Source: Bacillota bacterium (GTDB taxonomy: Bacteria > Bacillota > Desulfotomaculia > Desulfotomaculales > Desulfallaceae). From it: DNA of 31,172 bases. Within the stretch, counting starts at the first letter, position 1. Every line of letters begins with the position of its first letter. The notes beneath the pieces were generated by a model. That model saw only the letters and a list, made by a program, of their open reading frames with translations, was not told where the DNA came from and did not search any database. This document shows positions 15,239-22,506 of this stretch, in pieces. The position numbers and the translations under genes are program-made. Where the stretch lies: contig JAEXOR010000066.1 in the NCBI GenBank assembly GCA_023439185.1, positions 1 to 31,172 of the forward strand, given 5' to 3'.

Positions 15239-16969
15239 TTACCTCTTTTCTTTTGCTGCCGCGGCTTCATCCGCGGGACTCTCTTGCTTTGCGAGCCTGG
15301 ACCGTTCCTCTTCCACCAGCACGCGGCGCAAAATTTTGCCCACCATGGTTTTGGGCAGTTCGGCGCGGAATTCAATCAGCTTGGGAACCTTATAGACGGC
15401 CAGGTTTGCTTTGCAAAAATCGATCACTTCTTTTTCGGTAAGGGTTTCTCCGTCGTTGAGCACACAATAGGCCTTCAGCGTCTCACCCCGGTAGCGGTCG
15501 GGGATGCCGGCCACCACCGCTTCTCTGATTTTCGGGTGTTCGTAAAGCACTTCCTCCACTTCACGCGGGTAGATGTTATAACCGCCGGCAATCACCATGT
15601 CCTTCTTCCGGTCCACGATATAAGTGAAGCCGTCTTCGGTGATCCGGGCCATATCGCCTGTGTACAGCCAGCCGTCCCGGATCGTACCGGCCGTTTCCCC
15701 GGGCATGTTCCAGTAGCCTTTCATTACCTGGGGACCCTGGACACATAGCTCGCCCACTTCGCCCATGGGCATTTCTTGAGTGCCTGTTTCCGCGTCCATG
15801 ATCTTGATGTTGGTGTTTGGTATGGGCTGGCCGATGGAGCCGGGTACTCTTTTGCCGTATATGGGATTGCAGTGCGTAACCGGTGAAGATTCCGTCAGAC
15901 CGTACCCTTCCACCAGCTTGCCGCCGGTCAGGGATTCGAACTTTTCCTGCACCTCCACCGGGAGCGGCGCGGCGCCGCTGATGCAGGCCCTGATGGACGA
16001 GATATCGTATTTTTTGATGTCGGGGTGAGAATTAATGGCCACGTACATGGTGGGAGCGCCGGGGAACAGGGTGGGTTTATATTTGTTGATTTGCTCAAGC
16101 ACGGTGTCTATTTCAAAGCGCGGCAGCAGGATCATGGCGGAGCCCATAAGGATGGTCATGTTCATTGCCACCGTCATGCCGAACACGTGAAAGAAAGGCA
16201 GCACTCCAAGCATGCGCTCTTCGCCTTCCCGGCAGTCGGCGAGCCAGGTCTTGATTTGTATCGCGTTGGCGACCATGTTTTTATGCGTCAGCATGGCGCC
16301 CTTGGAAAGACCGGTGGTGCCTCCGGTATATTGCAGCAGCGCCAGGTCGTTTTCACTGTCGATTTCCACCGGCGGGGGCGACGGAGGGCTCTGTTTAATC
16401 AGTTCTTTAAATCTTAAAATACCCTTGTCGGAAGGCACGTCGAGATTCATGCCCTGTTTTTTGGCTTTGATCGGGTACAGGCAGTTCAGGGGGAAGGGCA
16501 GATAATCGCGGATTCCGGTGACAATCAGGTGCTTGATACCGGTATCCGGGGCCACTTTTAATACCTTACTATGCAGCGCGTCAAGAAAAATCAGTGTTTC
16601 AGCGCCGGAGTCCTTCATTTGATGGGCTAGTTCTCTTTCCACGTATAACGGGTTGGTCATCACCGCCACGGCGCCGATGCGTAAAATGGCGTAATACGAT
16701 ATTACGGCCTGGGGACAGTTGGGAAGCATGACGGCCACCCGATCGCCTTTTTTTACTCCCCTGGCGTGCAGGGCGGCGGCAAACCGGTCCACGCTGTCCT
16801 TCAGCCGGGCGTAAGGCATGTTAAGCCCCATGAATATGATCGCGGTGTTGGCCGGGAATTTGGCGGCGGCGTTGTCCAGTAGCTCAAACAAAGGAATACC
16901 GGGAATGTCTATATGCCCCGGAACTCCCTCCGGATAATGCTGAAGCCAGAAAAACTCTTTGTCACTCAT
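15239..16969 (-). CDS. fadD: Long-chain acyl-CoA synthetase (AMP-forming)
   Basis: Activates fatty acids to acyl-CoA through an acyl-adenylate. The 576-residue protein has the adenylate-forming signature YTGGTTGLSKG near residue 215, GYGLTESSP near 357, YTGDMARI near 436, the hinge-region DRKKDMVIAGGYNIYPREVE and the C-terminal catalytic lysine motif KTMVGKILRR near 548. The length and the GYNIYPREVEEVL form fit the FadD branch rather than acetyl-CoA synthetase. In an anaerobe it would serve fatty-acid degradation or lipid recycling. It is monocistronic, convergent with the PhoH gene (15-bp gap). The ATG is preceded by a run of six G residues located in the loop of a small inverted repeat. 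Confidence 0.93.
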   Translation of the reverse strand: MSDKEFFWLQHYPEGVPGHIDIPGIPLFELLDNAAAKFPANTAIIFMGLNMPYARLKDSVDRFAAALHARGVKKGDRVAVMLPNCPQAVISYYAILRIGAVAVMTNPLYVERELAHQMKDSGAETLIFLDALHSKVLKVAPDTGIKHLIVTGIRDYLPFPLNCLYPIKAKKQGMNLDVPSDKGILRFKELIKQSPPSPPPVEIDSENDLALLQYTGGTTGLSKGAMLTHKNMVANAIQIKTWLADCREGEERMLGVLPFFHVFGMTVAMNMTILMGSAMILLPRFEIDTVLEQINKYKPTLFPGAPTMYVAINSHPDIKKYDISSIRACISGAAPLPVEVQEKFESLTGGKLVEGYGLTESSPVTHCNPIYGKRVPGSIGQPIPNTNIKIMDAETGTQEMPMGEVGELCVQGPQVMKGYWNMPGETAGTIRDGWLYTGDMARITEDGFTYIVDRKKDMVIAGGYNIYPREVEEVLYEHPKIREAVVAGIPDRYRGETLKAYCVLNDGETLTEKEVIDFCKANLAVYKVPKLIEFRAELPKTMVGKILRRVLVEEERSRLAKQESPADEAAAAKEKR

Positions 16970-16972
16970 CCA

Positions 16973-16991
16973 ATATCAGCCCCCCTGATAT
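16973..16991 (-). promoter_or_regulatory. Inverted repeat enclosing the fadD ribosome binding site
   Basis: On the mRNA strand ATATCAG and CTGATAT form a perfect 7-bp stem around five G residues, the only Shine-Dalgarno-like sequence, 3 bases before the ATG. The repeat could be a translation-controlling hairpin or a protein operator such as a fatty-acid regulator site. Either reading is inference; the symmetry is directly visible. Confidence 0.4.
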
Positions 16992-17166
16992 CTAATTTAT
17001 ATTTGACAGGATGATACAATATTCTGACTGATTGCTCATTCATAAAGCTTTTTAAAACTGTATCACATTATTTTTAATTTTTCAATAAGTTTTTAATTTC
17101 TGACAATAATAAATATCTTTTCTACGAATAATCCATGTCCACCGTACGATGTAACCGGTCGGAATC

Positions 17167-17175
17167 TGTTATAAT
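17167..17175 (+). promoter_or_regulatory. Extended -10 promoter for the flavoprotein gene
   Basis: TGTTATAAT is a perfect extended -10 element (TG, one base, TATAAT) 38 bp before the flavoprotein start. The -35 position shows no good TTGACA match, which is usual for extended -10 promoters. The rest of the 244-bp gap toward fadD is AT-rich with nothing else recognisable. Confidence 0.55.
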
Positions 17176-17213
17176 ATATTTTATTATTCAAGCAAACCGG
17201 AAGGGGTGCGGCA

Positions 17214-17813
17214 ATGAGCAAAGGCGATCAGCCGGCTAAATTGAAATGCCTGGGGCTGGCCTGCAGCCCGCGTATGGGAGGCAATACCGCCGTGCTGGCG
17301 GAGCGGGCGCTGGAGGCGTGCCGGGAAGCGGGTAATGAAACAGAACTGCTGCGATTGGCGGAATATAAATATGCACCCTGCCGGGCCTGTGACGGTTGTT
17401 TCGCATCCGGCAAATGCGTGGTGCGGGACGATGCCGGTATAATTTTTGAAAAAATATTGGCGGCGGATCTTTTTATCATGGCCGCTCCGGTATTTTCCAT
17501 GGGCATCTGCGCCCAGGCCAAGATGTTGATTGACCGTTCCCAACAGTTCTGGGCGGCCAGGTATGTGCTGGATATCCCTGTTGGAGAGCCGGACCGGGTG
17601 CGCCGCGGTATGTTTATATCCTGCGCCGGGACCACTTTGCCCGGAGTGTTTGACGGCACCGTCCGCACCGGCCGGTATTTCTTTAAAATGCTGGGCATTA
17701 CATTTGATGCCTTGTTGTGTTATGAGGGAGTGGACAAAAAGGGTGAAATTCTGCAGCACCGGCAGGCCATGGACGAGGTTTACCGGCAGGCCCGGGCGCT
17801 GGCACTACCGTAG
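17214..17813 (+). CDS. Iron-sulfur-type flavodoxin-fold NAD(P)H-dependent FMN reductase
   Basis: 199-residue flavodoxin-like protein of the NADPH-dependent FMN reductase/iron-sulfur flavoprotein group. The N-terminal flavin phosphate loop is GLACSPRMGGNTAVLAE. A cysteine cluster CRACDGCFASGKC (about residues 57-69) matches the compact motif that in iron-sulfur flavoproteins holds a [4Fe-4S] cluster, and is followed by VVRDDAGIIFEKI as in that family. APVFSMGICAQAKMLIDR is the usual dimer/flavin region. Expected role: electron transfer or redox defence in an anaerobe; the donor and acceptor are unknown. GGAAGGGGTG precedes the ATG. The gene has its own extended -10 promoter, and the SWIM gene follows after 120 bp. 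Confidence 0.88.
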   Translation: MSKGDQPAKLKCLGLACSPRMGGNTAVLAERALEACREAGNETELLRLAEYKYAPCRACDGCFASGKCVVRDDAGIIFEKILAADLFIMAAPVFSMGICAQAKMLIDRSQQFWAARYVLDIPVGEPDRVRRGMFISCAGTTLPGVFDGTVRTGRYFFKMLGITFDALLCYEGVDKKGEILQHRQAMDEVYRQARALALP

Positions 17814-17880
17814 CTTGTTTGTTTACACTTTTCCGGTTTTGAATTACAATATTGAACATATAAGCCTACAAAAAATAAAC

Positions 17881-17908
17881 GTTCGAAAAGGAGCCGAACT
17901 TTTCGAAC
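17881..17908 (+). repeat. Perfect 10-bp inverted repeat upstream of the SWIM gene
   Basis: GTTCGAAAAG and CTTTTCGAAC flank an 8-base loop, 25 bp before the SWIM gene start. There is no following T-run, so it is an operator-like dyad or a leader hairpin rather than a terminator. The left arm is identical to the 10 bases at 6827-6836 in the second pst operon. The half-site order is opposite to a Bacillus LexA box. Confidence 0.5.
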
Positions 17909-17933
17909 AGCTTCTGAAAAGGGTGGTTGGAAT

Positions 17934-18158
17934 ATGGCGGTTAAAGTTAAAGAACCGTATTTTGTTGACGATCTGGTGGTTTATTTTATCAATGAGGATG
18001 AAGCGCTGGTAACCGATTATGATTGCCGCTGGGAACTTAAGGCCAGCGAAAATAAATGCGAGTGCTGTACCTTTATGTTCCGCAGCCGGGTCAGCCCCGG
18101 TTTTGCTTGCCGGCACATGGATGCGGTAAGAAGGATGAAAAACAAGCCCCTGGTCTAA
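17934..18158 (+). CDS. Small SWIM-type zinc-finger protein
   Basis: A 74-residue soluble protein with no recognised full-length family. Cysteines and histidine are arranged C42-x-C44-x14-C59-x-H61, which fits the SWIM zinc-binding signature CxCx(n)CxH; C45 is an extra cysteine. The N-terminal half (YFVDDLVVYFINEDEALVTD) looks like a short beta-rich region. SWIM domains usually occur in larger nucleic-acid-related proteins, so a stand-alone copy this small is unusual. AAAGGGTGG 8 bases before the ATG supports translation. A perfect 10-bp inverted repeat lies just upstream and a hairpin region downstream. Function unknown; DNA/RNA binding or protein interaction is possible. Confidence 0.75.
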   Translation: MAVKVKEPYFVDDLVVYFINEDEALVTDYDCRWELKASENKCECCTFMFRSRVSPGFACRHMDAVRRMKNKPLV

Positions 18159-18191
18159 AAGCGATCCGGGTTGCTGAGAAAGATGTTTTAA

Positions 18192-18226
18192 CTTTCGGGC
18201 GCCTGCGAGGGGCGCCCCTGCGAAAG
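18192..18226 (+). other. Nested GC-rich hairpin after the SWIM gene
   Basis: An inner 7-bp stem GGGCGCC/GGCGCCC and an outer 5-bp stem CTTTC/GAAAG are separated by a four-base bulge on one side. It lies 33 bases after the SWIM stop codon. Without a direct T-run it may act together with the next hairpin to end plus-strand transcription. Confidence 0.45.
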
Positions 18227-18229
18227 AGA

Positions 18230-18253
18230 AAAAGACCGTGTTTACGGTCTTTT
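18230..18253. terminator. Bidirectional intrinsic terminator
   Basis: AAAAGACCGT and ACGGTCTTTT form a perfect 10-bp palindromic stem with a 4-base loop, giving T-runs on both strands. It ends 4 bases from the stop codon of the small membrane-protein gene on the minus strand and closes the SWIM transcript on the plus strand. Confidence 0.8.
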
Positions 18254-18257
18254 GGAT

Positions 18258-18386
18258 TTAAACAAAGATGCTGATTGCGCCGATTACAAAGCCGGCCACA
18301 ATCACCAGCGGGATAAGGTTAATGTTGTTCCAGGCGGAATAATCCATCTTGAAATCTTCCTGAACGGGTTCGGCATGCGGATCCAT
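18258..18386 (-). CDS. 42-residue single-helix membrane protein, unknown
   Basis: A small gene on the minus strand encoding 42 residues: a polar, acidic N-terminus (MDPHAEPVQEDFKMDYS) followed by one hydrophobic helix (LIPLVIVAGFVIGAISIFV) that ends the protein. Support for it being real: an AAGGAGGGG ribosome binding site 5-6 bases before the ATG, a promoter at 18425-18454 (TTGGCA, 18 bases, TAAAAT) and a perfect terminator starting 4 bases after the stop codon. The predicted topology is a single-pass protein with the N-terminus probably outside, given its acidity. I do not recognise a family. It could be a small regulator or accessory subunit of a membrane complex; no neighbour identifies the partner. 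Confidence 0.75.
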   Translation of the reverse strand: MDPHAEPVQEDFKMDYSAWNNINLIPLVIVAGFVIGAISIFV

Positions 18387-18424
18387 GGCTACCCCTCCTT
18401 TTTAAATACTTATTTAAATAATAT

Positions 18425-18454
18425 ATTTTACACTGATGCCGTTAACCCTGCCAA
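18425..18454 (-). promoter_or_regulatory. Sigma-A-type promoter for the 42-residue protein
   Basis: On the minus strand TTGGCA (-35) and TAAAAT (-10) are separated by 18 bases, about 40 bases upstream of the small gene's ATG. Each hexamer matches consensus at five of six positions. Confidence 0.55.
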
Positions 18455-18505
18455 TGAAAACAAGAAATTTATCTTCTTGATCATCAATAAAAACGGGGTG
18501 TACAA

Positions 18506-19534
18506 ATGAGCATTATTGATTTGCGCAGCGACACTGTAACCAGACCCACTCCCGAAATGAGAGAGGCCATGGCCCGGGCCGAAGTGGGCGATGATGTATA
18601 CAGGGAGGACCCCACCGTCAGAAGGCTGGAAGAGACAGGGGCCGAATTGGCCGGTAAGGAGGCAGCCCTGTTTGTCGCTTCGGGCACTATGGGCAACCAG
18701 GTGGCCATCTTATCCCATACCGCCCGGGGCAACGAGATCATTGTGGATTCCGAGGCGCATATCTATTATTACGAAGTGGGTGCGCCGGCTGTTCTCTCGG
18801 CGGTGCAGGTGCGTCCGGTGACCGGGCTGCATGGACCCGGGGCGGTACCTTTATTCACCTCCGCCGTCCGGGAGGAAGAACTGCACTTTCCCCAAACAAC
18901 CCTGTTATGCCTTGAAAACACTCACAACCGTATGGGCGGCACGGTAACAGGCCCGGATATTATGCGGCAGCTTTACGAGGCGGCCCGGGGAAGGGGCGTG
19001 GCGGTGCACCTGGACGGCGCCCGGATCGGCAACGCCGCCGTGTTCCTGGGCTGCCGGATCAGCGAGCTTACGCAGTACTGCGATTCGGTGATGTTTTGCC
19101 TGTCCAAGGGTTTGGGAGCGCCGGTGGGCTCGTTGCTGGCCGGCAGCGAGGCATTTATAGCCCGGGCCCGCAAATACCGCAAGATGCTGGGTGGCGGCAT
19201 GCGCCAGGCGGGTATTCTGGCCGCTGCCGGGCTGATCGCCCTGGGTGCGGTGGACAGGCTGGCCGAGGATCACGCCAACGCGCGCCTGCTGGCGGAGAAA
19301 CTGGCCGAACTGCCCGGGATTAAAATCGACCTGGAGCGGGTACAAACAAACATAGTGGTGGCCGATGTTTCCGGTACCGGGATGTCCGCCCGGGACTACA
19401 CGGGCGCATTGCGGGAGCGGGGAGTACTGGCTTCGCCCTTTGGCCCGGCGCTGGTGCGGTTTGTCACCCACCGGGACGTCTCCCTGGAGGATGTGGAACA
19501 CGCTGCGGAAAAGATTGTTAAGGTTAAGTTTTAA
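18506..19534 (+). CDS. ltaE: Low-specificity L-threonine aldolase
   Basis: PLP enzyme that cleaves threonine or allo-threonine to glycine and acetaldehyde. The 342-residue sequence starts with the family hallmark IDLRSDTVTRPTPEMREAMA and continues with GDDVYREDPTVRRLEE, the cofactor-ring region FVASGTMGNQVAI, ENTHN, the aspartate in VHLDGARIGNAA that contacts the pyridine nitrogen, and the Schiff-base lysine in FCLSKGLGAPVGS near residue 200. Length and motif order are typical. GGGGTG precedes the ATG by 6 bases. The gene stands alone on its strand, divergent from the 42-residue protein and convergent with the phospholipase-like gene. It likely supplies glycine or recycles threonine. Confidence 0.95.
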   Translation: MSIIDLRSDTVTRPTPEMREAMARAEVGDDVYREDPTVRRLEETGAELAGKEAALFVASGTMGNQVAILSHTARGNEIIVDSEAHIYYYEVGAPAVLSAVQVRPVTGLHGPGAVPLFTSAVREEELHFPQTTLLCLENTHNRMGGTVTGPDIMRQLYEAARGRGVAVHLDGARIGNAAVFLGCRISELTQYCDSVMFCLSKGLGAPVGSLLAGSEAFIARARKYRKMLGGGMRQAGILAAAGLIALGAVDRLAEDHANARLLAEKLAELPGIKIDLERVQTNIVVADVSGTGMSARDYTGALRERGVLASPFGPALVRFVTHRDVSLEDVEHAAEKIVKVKF

Positions 19535-19562
19535 GAGGTCGCCGTCATCGGCGTCGAACCTC
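19535..19562 (+). terminator. Stem-loop between convergent ltaE and phospholipase-like genes
   Basis: GAGGT-CGCCG, loop TCAT, CGGCG, a 4-base bulge and ACCTC form a two-part stem directly after the ltaE stop codon and touching the opposite stop codon. No strong T-run follows on either strand, so terminator function is tentative. Confidence 0.4.
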
Positions 19563-20346
19563 AGGAAATCAGTTTCTGCGCCGGCCTTTCGCCGCCGGTG
19601 GGCGCCAAATTGCCCGGCGTTGTGAAGGCGGTTAAAACCATTCTTGACGGTTGGATAACTCCGGCATGAGATAAAAAGTCCAGCCAAAAGCCCGCGGTAA
19701 TCTGTTGGGTCATCGGCAGCAAATGCCCGGTGGCCTGCTTGTAAAAGCTTTCGCATGATTTTTCACCCACCAGGTCAATAAGCTGGTAGCTGCTTTGGGC
19801 GCACTTTTTCAGCCAGTTAACCGGGTCGTGCTGCTGCCGGAGGTAAATGCCGCCCTGCTGTACCAGGTAGGCGTATTTATTGTCCCGGACCCATTTTTCA
19901 TAATTGCTGTGCCAGAGGCCCCATGAACAATTGGTATGATGAGGTTCACAAATATCCTGCAGCAGGTGAGTGACGGCGCCCAGAAAAAACATGGCTTTTT
20001 CAAAACTGCCCTTGCGCCAGAGGTGCAGCGCCGTCAAGTAATACCGTTCGAAAAAAACGTTGGCTGCTTTCATTGTAAGCAAACCGGCGCCGGTTTTGGC
20101 GTGGTAAAAGTGATGCAAACTACCCCACCCGCTGTCAGGCCAGCATACCCCGAGATCCAATTCTTTGCTGAACGACTCCAGAACCCTGGCGGCCCCTGCG
20201 AAACCGTCCCGGGCAAGGATGATACGGGCTTGTTTGTTGCACATCACGTGCGTGGAGCAAAATCCCAGCCTGGCGGTCAGAGAAACCCGGCAGGCCGCCA
20301 GCATGTACTTGCCGGCAAATCCCATGGCTGATGTGAGCTGATGCAT
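19561..20346 (-). CDS. Zinc-dependent phospholipase C homologue (alpha-toxin N-domain fold)
   Basis: A 261-residue protein resembling the catalytic domain of Clostridium perfringens alpha-toxin and Bacillus phosphatidylcholine phospholipase C. Metal-ligand positions align in order: a histidine in CSTHVMCNKQARIIL, an aspartate in CWPDSGWGS with HHFYH following, HLLQD with EPHHTN, and HSNYEKW (HxxxE). The N-terminal tryptophan that ligates zinc in the mature toxins is not evident, the C2-like lipid-binding domain is absent, and I see no classical signal peptide. The enzyme may therefore act inside the cell or have another substrate. The annotated ATG has no well-placed ribosome binding site, whereas an in-frame ATT at 20358 lies 9 bases after GGAGG. 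It follows ugd by 59 bp at the end of the envelope operon. Confidence 0.8.
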   Translation of the reverse strand: MHQLTSAMGFAGKYMLAACRVSLTARLGFCSTHVMCNKQARIILARDGFAGAARVLESFSKELDLGVCWPDSGWGSLHHFYHAKTGAGLLTMKAANVFFERYYLTALHLWRKGSFEKAMFFLGAVTHLLQDICEPHHTNCSWGLWHSNYEKWVRDNKYAYLVQQGGIYLRQQHDPVNWLKKCAQSSYQLIDLVGEKSCESFYKQATGHLLPMTQQITAGFWLDFLSHAGVIQPSRMVLTAFTTPGNLAPTGGERPAQKLIS

Positions 20347-20405
20347 CCGGCTGTAAATGGAACCCCGCCTCCTGTCCGTAAATTTAAAATAGCGTGTTTT
20401 TTAAA

Positions 20406-21755
20406 CTAATTAACCGCAAGCAATTTATCACGCCAAAACCGCTTGGTTTCTTTCATGCCTGCCGGAACCGGCCGGCCAATGCTCATATAGCATAATCCCA
20501 CGGCCCTGATGTCTTCGGCAGGTAAACAATTGCGCCCGTCCAGGACCACGTATGGCGGTTTCATAACTGAGCCCATCATGAACCAGTCCGCATTGGTAAA
20601 CTCATCCCACGCGGTGACCAGCAGCAGGGCGTTGCTGCCGGCGGCCGCATCCAGCGGGCTGTCGGCGAAGAAAACGCCGCCTGGCAGTATTTCTTTGGCC
20701 TTTTGATTGGCCAGCGGGTCATAAGCCCTTATCTTTACCCCTTCATCCAACAAAAGGTGAATTATATCAATAGCCGGGGATTCCCTGATGTCGTCGGTGC
20801 CGGGTTTAAAGGCCAGGCCCAGGACGCATACGGTTTTATTATGCAGTTTGCCCAGGGCTGTTCTCAGTTTGCGTATGGCCAGTACCCGCTGGCGGTTGTT
20901 TACTTCGATAACCGCCTTCAGCAGGTTGAAGGCGTAACCGTTACAGGTGGACACAAAGTCCAATCCGCAGGTGTCCTTGGGGAAGCATGAACCCCCGTAA
21001 CCAAGGCCGGCCTGCAGAAAATCAGCACCGATGCGCCGGTCCATGCCCACCGCCCGGGCCACCGGAAGGATGTCGGCTCCCACCAGTTCGCACAGGTTGG
21101 CTATTTCGTTGATGAAGGAAATCTTGGTGGCCAGGAATGCGTTTGCCGAATACTTGGTCATCTCCGCGCTGACGATATCCATAAACAGCACCGGCGCTTC
21201 AATATCCTGGTACAGGCTTGCCGCGACGTCCATCGAGTCCTGGTCGTCTCCGCCGATCACAATCCGGTCCGGGCGCTGCCAATCCTTTACGGAGTATCCT
21301 TCCCGTAAGAATTCAGGGTTGGAAACATAACTCAAGGATACCCTGGCCCGGGATAAAAAACGCTCCTGCAGGTTAACCCCGAACCCCGGCGGCACCGTGC
21401 TTTTCATGATCACTGCCTGGGGCCGGACGGCGTATTCCACAATTTCGGAGATTACCCCGTGGATCTGCGACAGGTCCACCCCTTTGTCTCTTCTGGACGG
21501 CGTCCCCACAGCCACCATGATTGCCTCCGCGTCCATATGCGGTTTGATTGTTCTGTCGAAGCGCAGGTTTCCCGCCGCCAGGCAGCCGGTTACGATTTCC
21601 GCCAGCCCCGCCTCGTAAAAGGGAAGTTGGCCGGTCTTTAACAGTCCGAGTTTTTGCTCGTCCTTCTCCACGCAGACCACCCGGTGCCCGGAGCGGCTTA
21701 AACAAGCGGCCGCCACCAGGCCGACATATCCGGCTCCCACCACGATAATTTTCAT
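20406..21755 (-). CDS. ugd: UDP-glucose 6-dehydrogenase
   Basis: Oxidises UDP-glucose to UDP-glucuronate with two NAD. The 449-residue protein has the N-terminal Rossmann motif VGAGYVGLVAAACLSRSGH, the middle-domain KSTVPPGFG and NPEFLREG signatures, the catalytic cysteine in GLGYGGSCFPKDT near residue 258, and the C-terminal UDP-binding domain (LGLAFKPGTDDIRESP). All family motifs are intact. GGGAGTGAGG precedes the ATG, which overlaps the upstream PHP stop codon in ATGA, so translation is coupled. In this operon it would supply glucuronate for an acidic polysaccharide or a glucuronosyl glycolipid. Confidence 0.95.
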   Translation of the reverse strand: MKIIVVGAGYVGLVAAACLSRSGHRVVCVEKDEQKLGLLKTGQLPFYEAGLAEIVTGCLAAGNLRFDRTIKPHMDAEAIMVAVGTPSRRDKGVDLSQIHGVISEIVEYAVRPQAVIMKSTVPPGFGVNLQERFLSRARVSLSYVSNPEFLREGYSVKDWQRPDRIVIGGDDQDSMDVAASLYQDIEAPVLFMDIVSAEMTKYSANAFLATKISFINEIANLCELVGADILPVARAVGMDRRIGADFLQAGLGYGGSCFPKDTCGLDFVSTCNGYAFNLLKAVIEVNNRQRVLAIRKLRTALGKLHNKTVCVLGLAFKPGTDDIRESPAIDIIHLLLDEGVKIRAYDPLANQKAKEILPGGVFFADSPLDAAAGSNALLLVTAWDEFTNADWFMMGSVMKPPYVVLDGRNCLPAEDIRAVGLCYMSIGRPVPAGMKETKRFWRDKLLAVN

Positions 21756-22471
21756 TTCCTCACTCCCTGCAATATTTTTTTATACCAGGACAGGGTGCCC
21801 TGGTCGTGCCATCTGATCTTACGCGCGGCAACGGCTTCCTTAATGGCCGCGATTGACAGCGCTCCGTTCACAGGCAAGTGATTATAAACCCTGCCCATTT
21901 GCAGCCAGTGGTGCGCGTCGCTGCCGGCCACCACCGGCATTTGTAATAATCCGGCTTGCCGTGCCACCGTGGTTGCCGCGGGCAGGTTGCGGCCGTTTAT
22001 CTCCAGAGCGTCCAACCGTTTGATCGGCAGTCCCAGTGGCCACAACTCCTGACTCCGGCGGCAGGGGTGCGCGCCGATGCGCAAAAAACCGAGGTCGTCG
22101 CCGGCGTCCATAAGGTCTTTGAAACAGGGGGTATTGTTGCCGTCCAGCCTCCCCAGACGGTTTTCCAGTTCTTTCAGCGCGTTTAAACAACCGATTAATA
22201 AGATGTGGCCGCCCTCTCTGATTGTTACTTCCGCCCCGGTGAGCACGGTAAGGCCGGGCCGGTGATAAACTCCCTCTTTACCTGTGCAGATGTGTTCCAG
22301 CCCGTCGGTGATGGTCCAAAAATCCTTGTCTTCGATGTGCTCGGTGACGGCCAGTATGTCCAGCCCCAGCCGCATGGCCCAGTTTAATTTTTTGCTTAAC
22401 TGGCCCGGCTTTAAGGGGATGGAACTAAAAATTTTAACGTGACAGTGAAAATCGGCCTGTAAATAACGCAT
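21752..22471 (-). CDS. PHP-domain metal-dependent phosphoesterase
   Basis: Predicted PHP hydrolase of 239 residues. Metal motifs are ADFHCHVK, VTEHIEDKDFW, TGAEVTIREGGHILLIG, GAHPCRR and SDAHHW. The frame stays open upstream to 22693, but I place the start at the ATG at 22471 because MRYLQADFHCH is a normal PHP N-terminus and the longer form would overlap the end of the GNAT gene with an arginine/proline-rich, unconserved stretch. It is distinct from the YcdX-like PHP at 13060: the second motif and spacing differ. It is coupled to ugd by a 4-base overlap. A phosphatase acting on a sugar-phosphate or lipid-phosphate intermediate of the envelope pathway is plausible but not shown. Confidence 0.85.
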   Translation of the reverse strand: MRYLQADFHCHVKIFSSIPLKPGQLSKKLNWAMRLGLDILAVTEHIEDKDFWTITDGLEHICTGKEGVYHRPGLTVLTGAEVTIREGGHILLIGCLNALKELENRLGRLDGNNTPCFKDLMDAGDDLGFLRIGAHPCRRSQELWPLGLPIKRLDALEINGRNLPAATTVARQAGLLQMPVVAGSDAHHWLQMGRVYNHLPVNGALSIAAIKEAVAARKIRWHDQGTLSWYKKILQGVRK

Positions 22472-22506
22472 TTTGGGCCTGCCTTTTTTGCGGTTTGCCG
22501 GGTGGT

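Noticed and set aside
17184..17759. 191-residue minus-strand frame opposite the flavoprotein
   Set aside because: No recognisable motif; the plus-strand gene has a promoter, ribosome binding site and family motifs.
17881..17908. LexA (SOS) box
   Set aside because: The Bacillus-type box is GAAC-N4-GTTC; here the half-sites are in the opposite order and far apart, and no DNA-repair gene follows.
18905..19756. 283-residue minus-strand frame across ltaE and the phospholipase-like gene
   Set aside because: It is antisense to a strongly conserved threonine aldolase and crosses a stop-codon junction; its composition (His/Gln/Arg/Gly-rich) is typical of antisense GC-rich frames.
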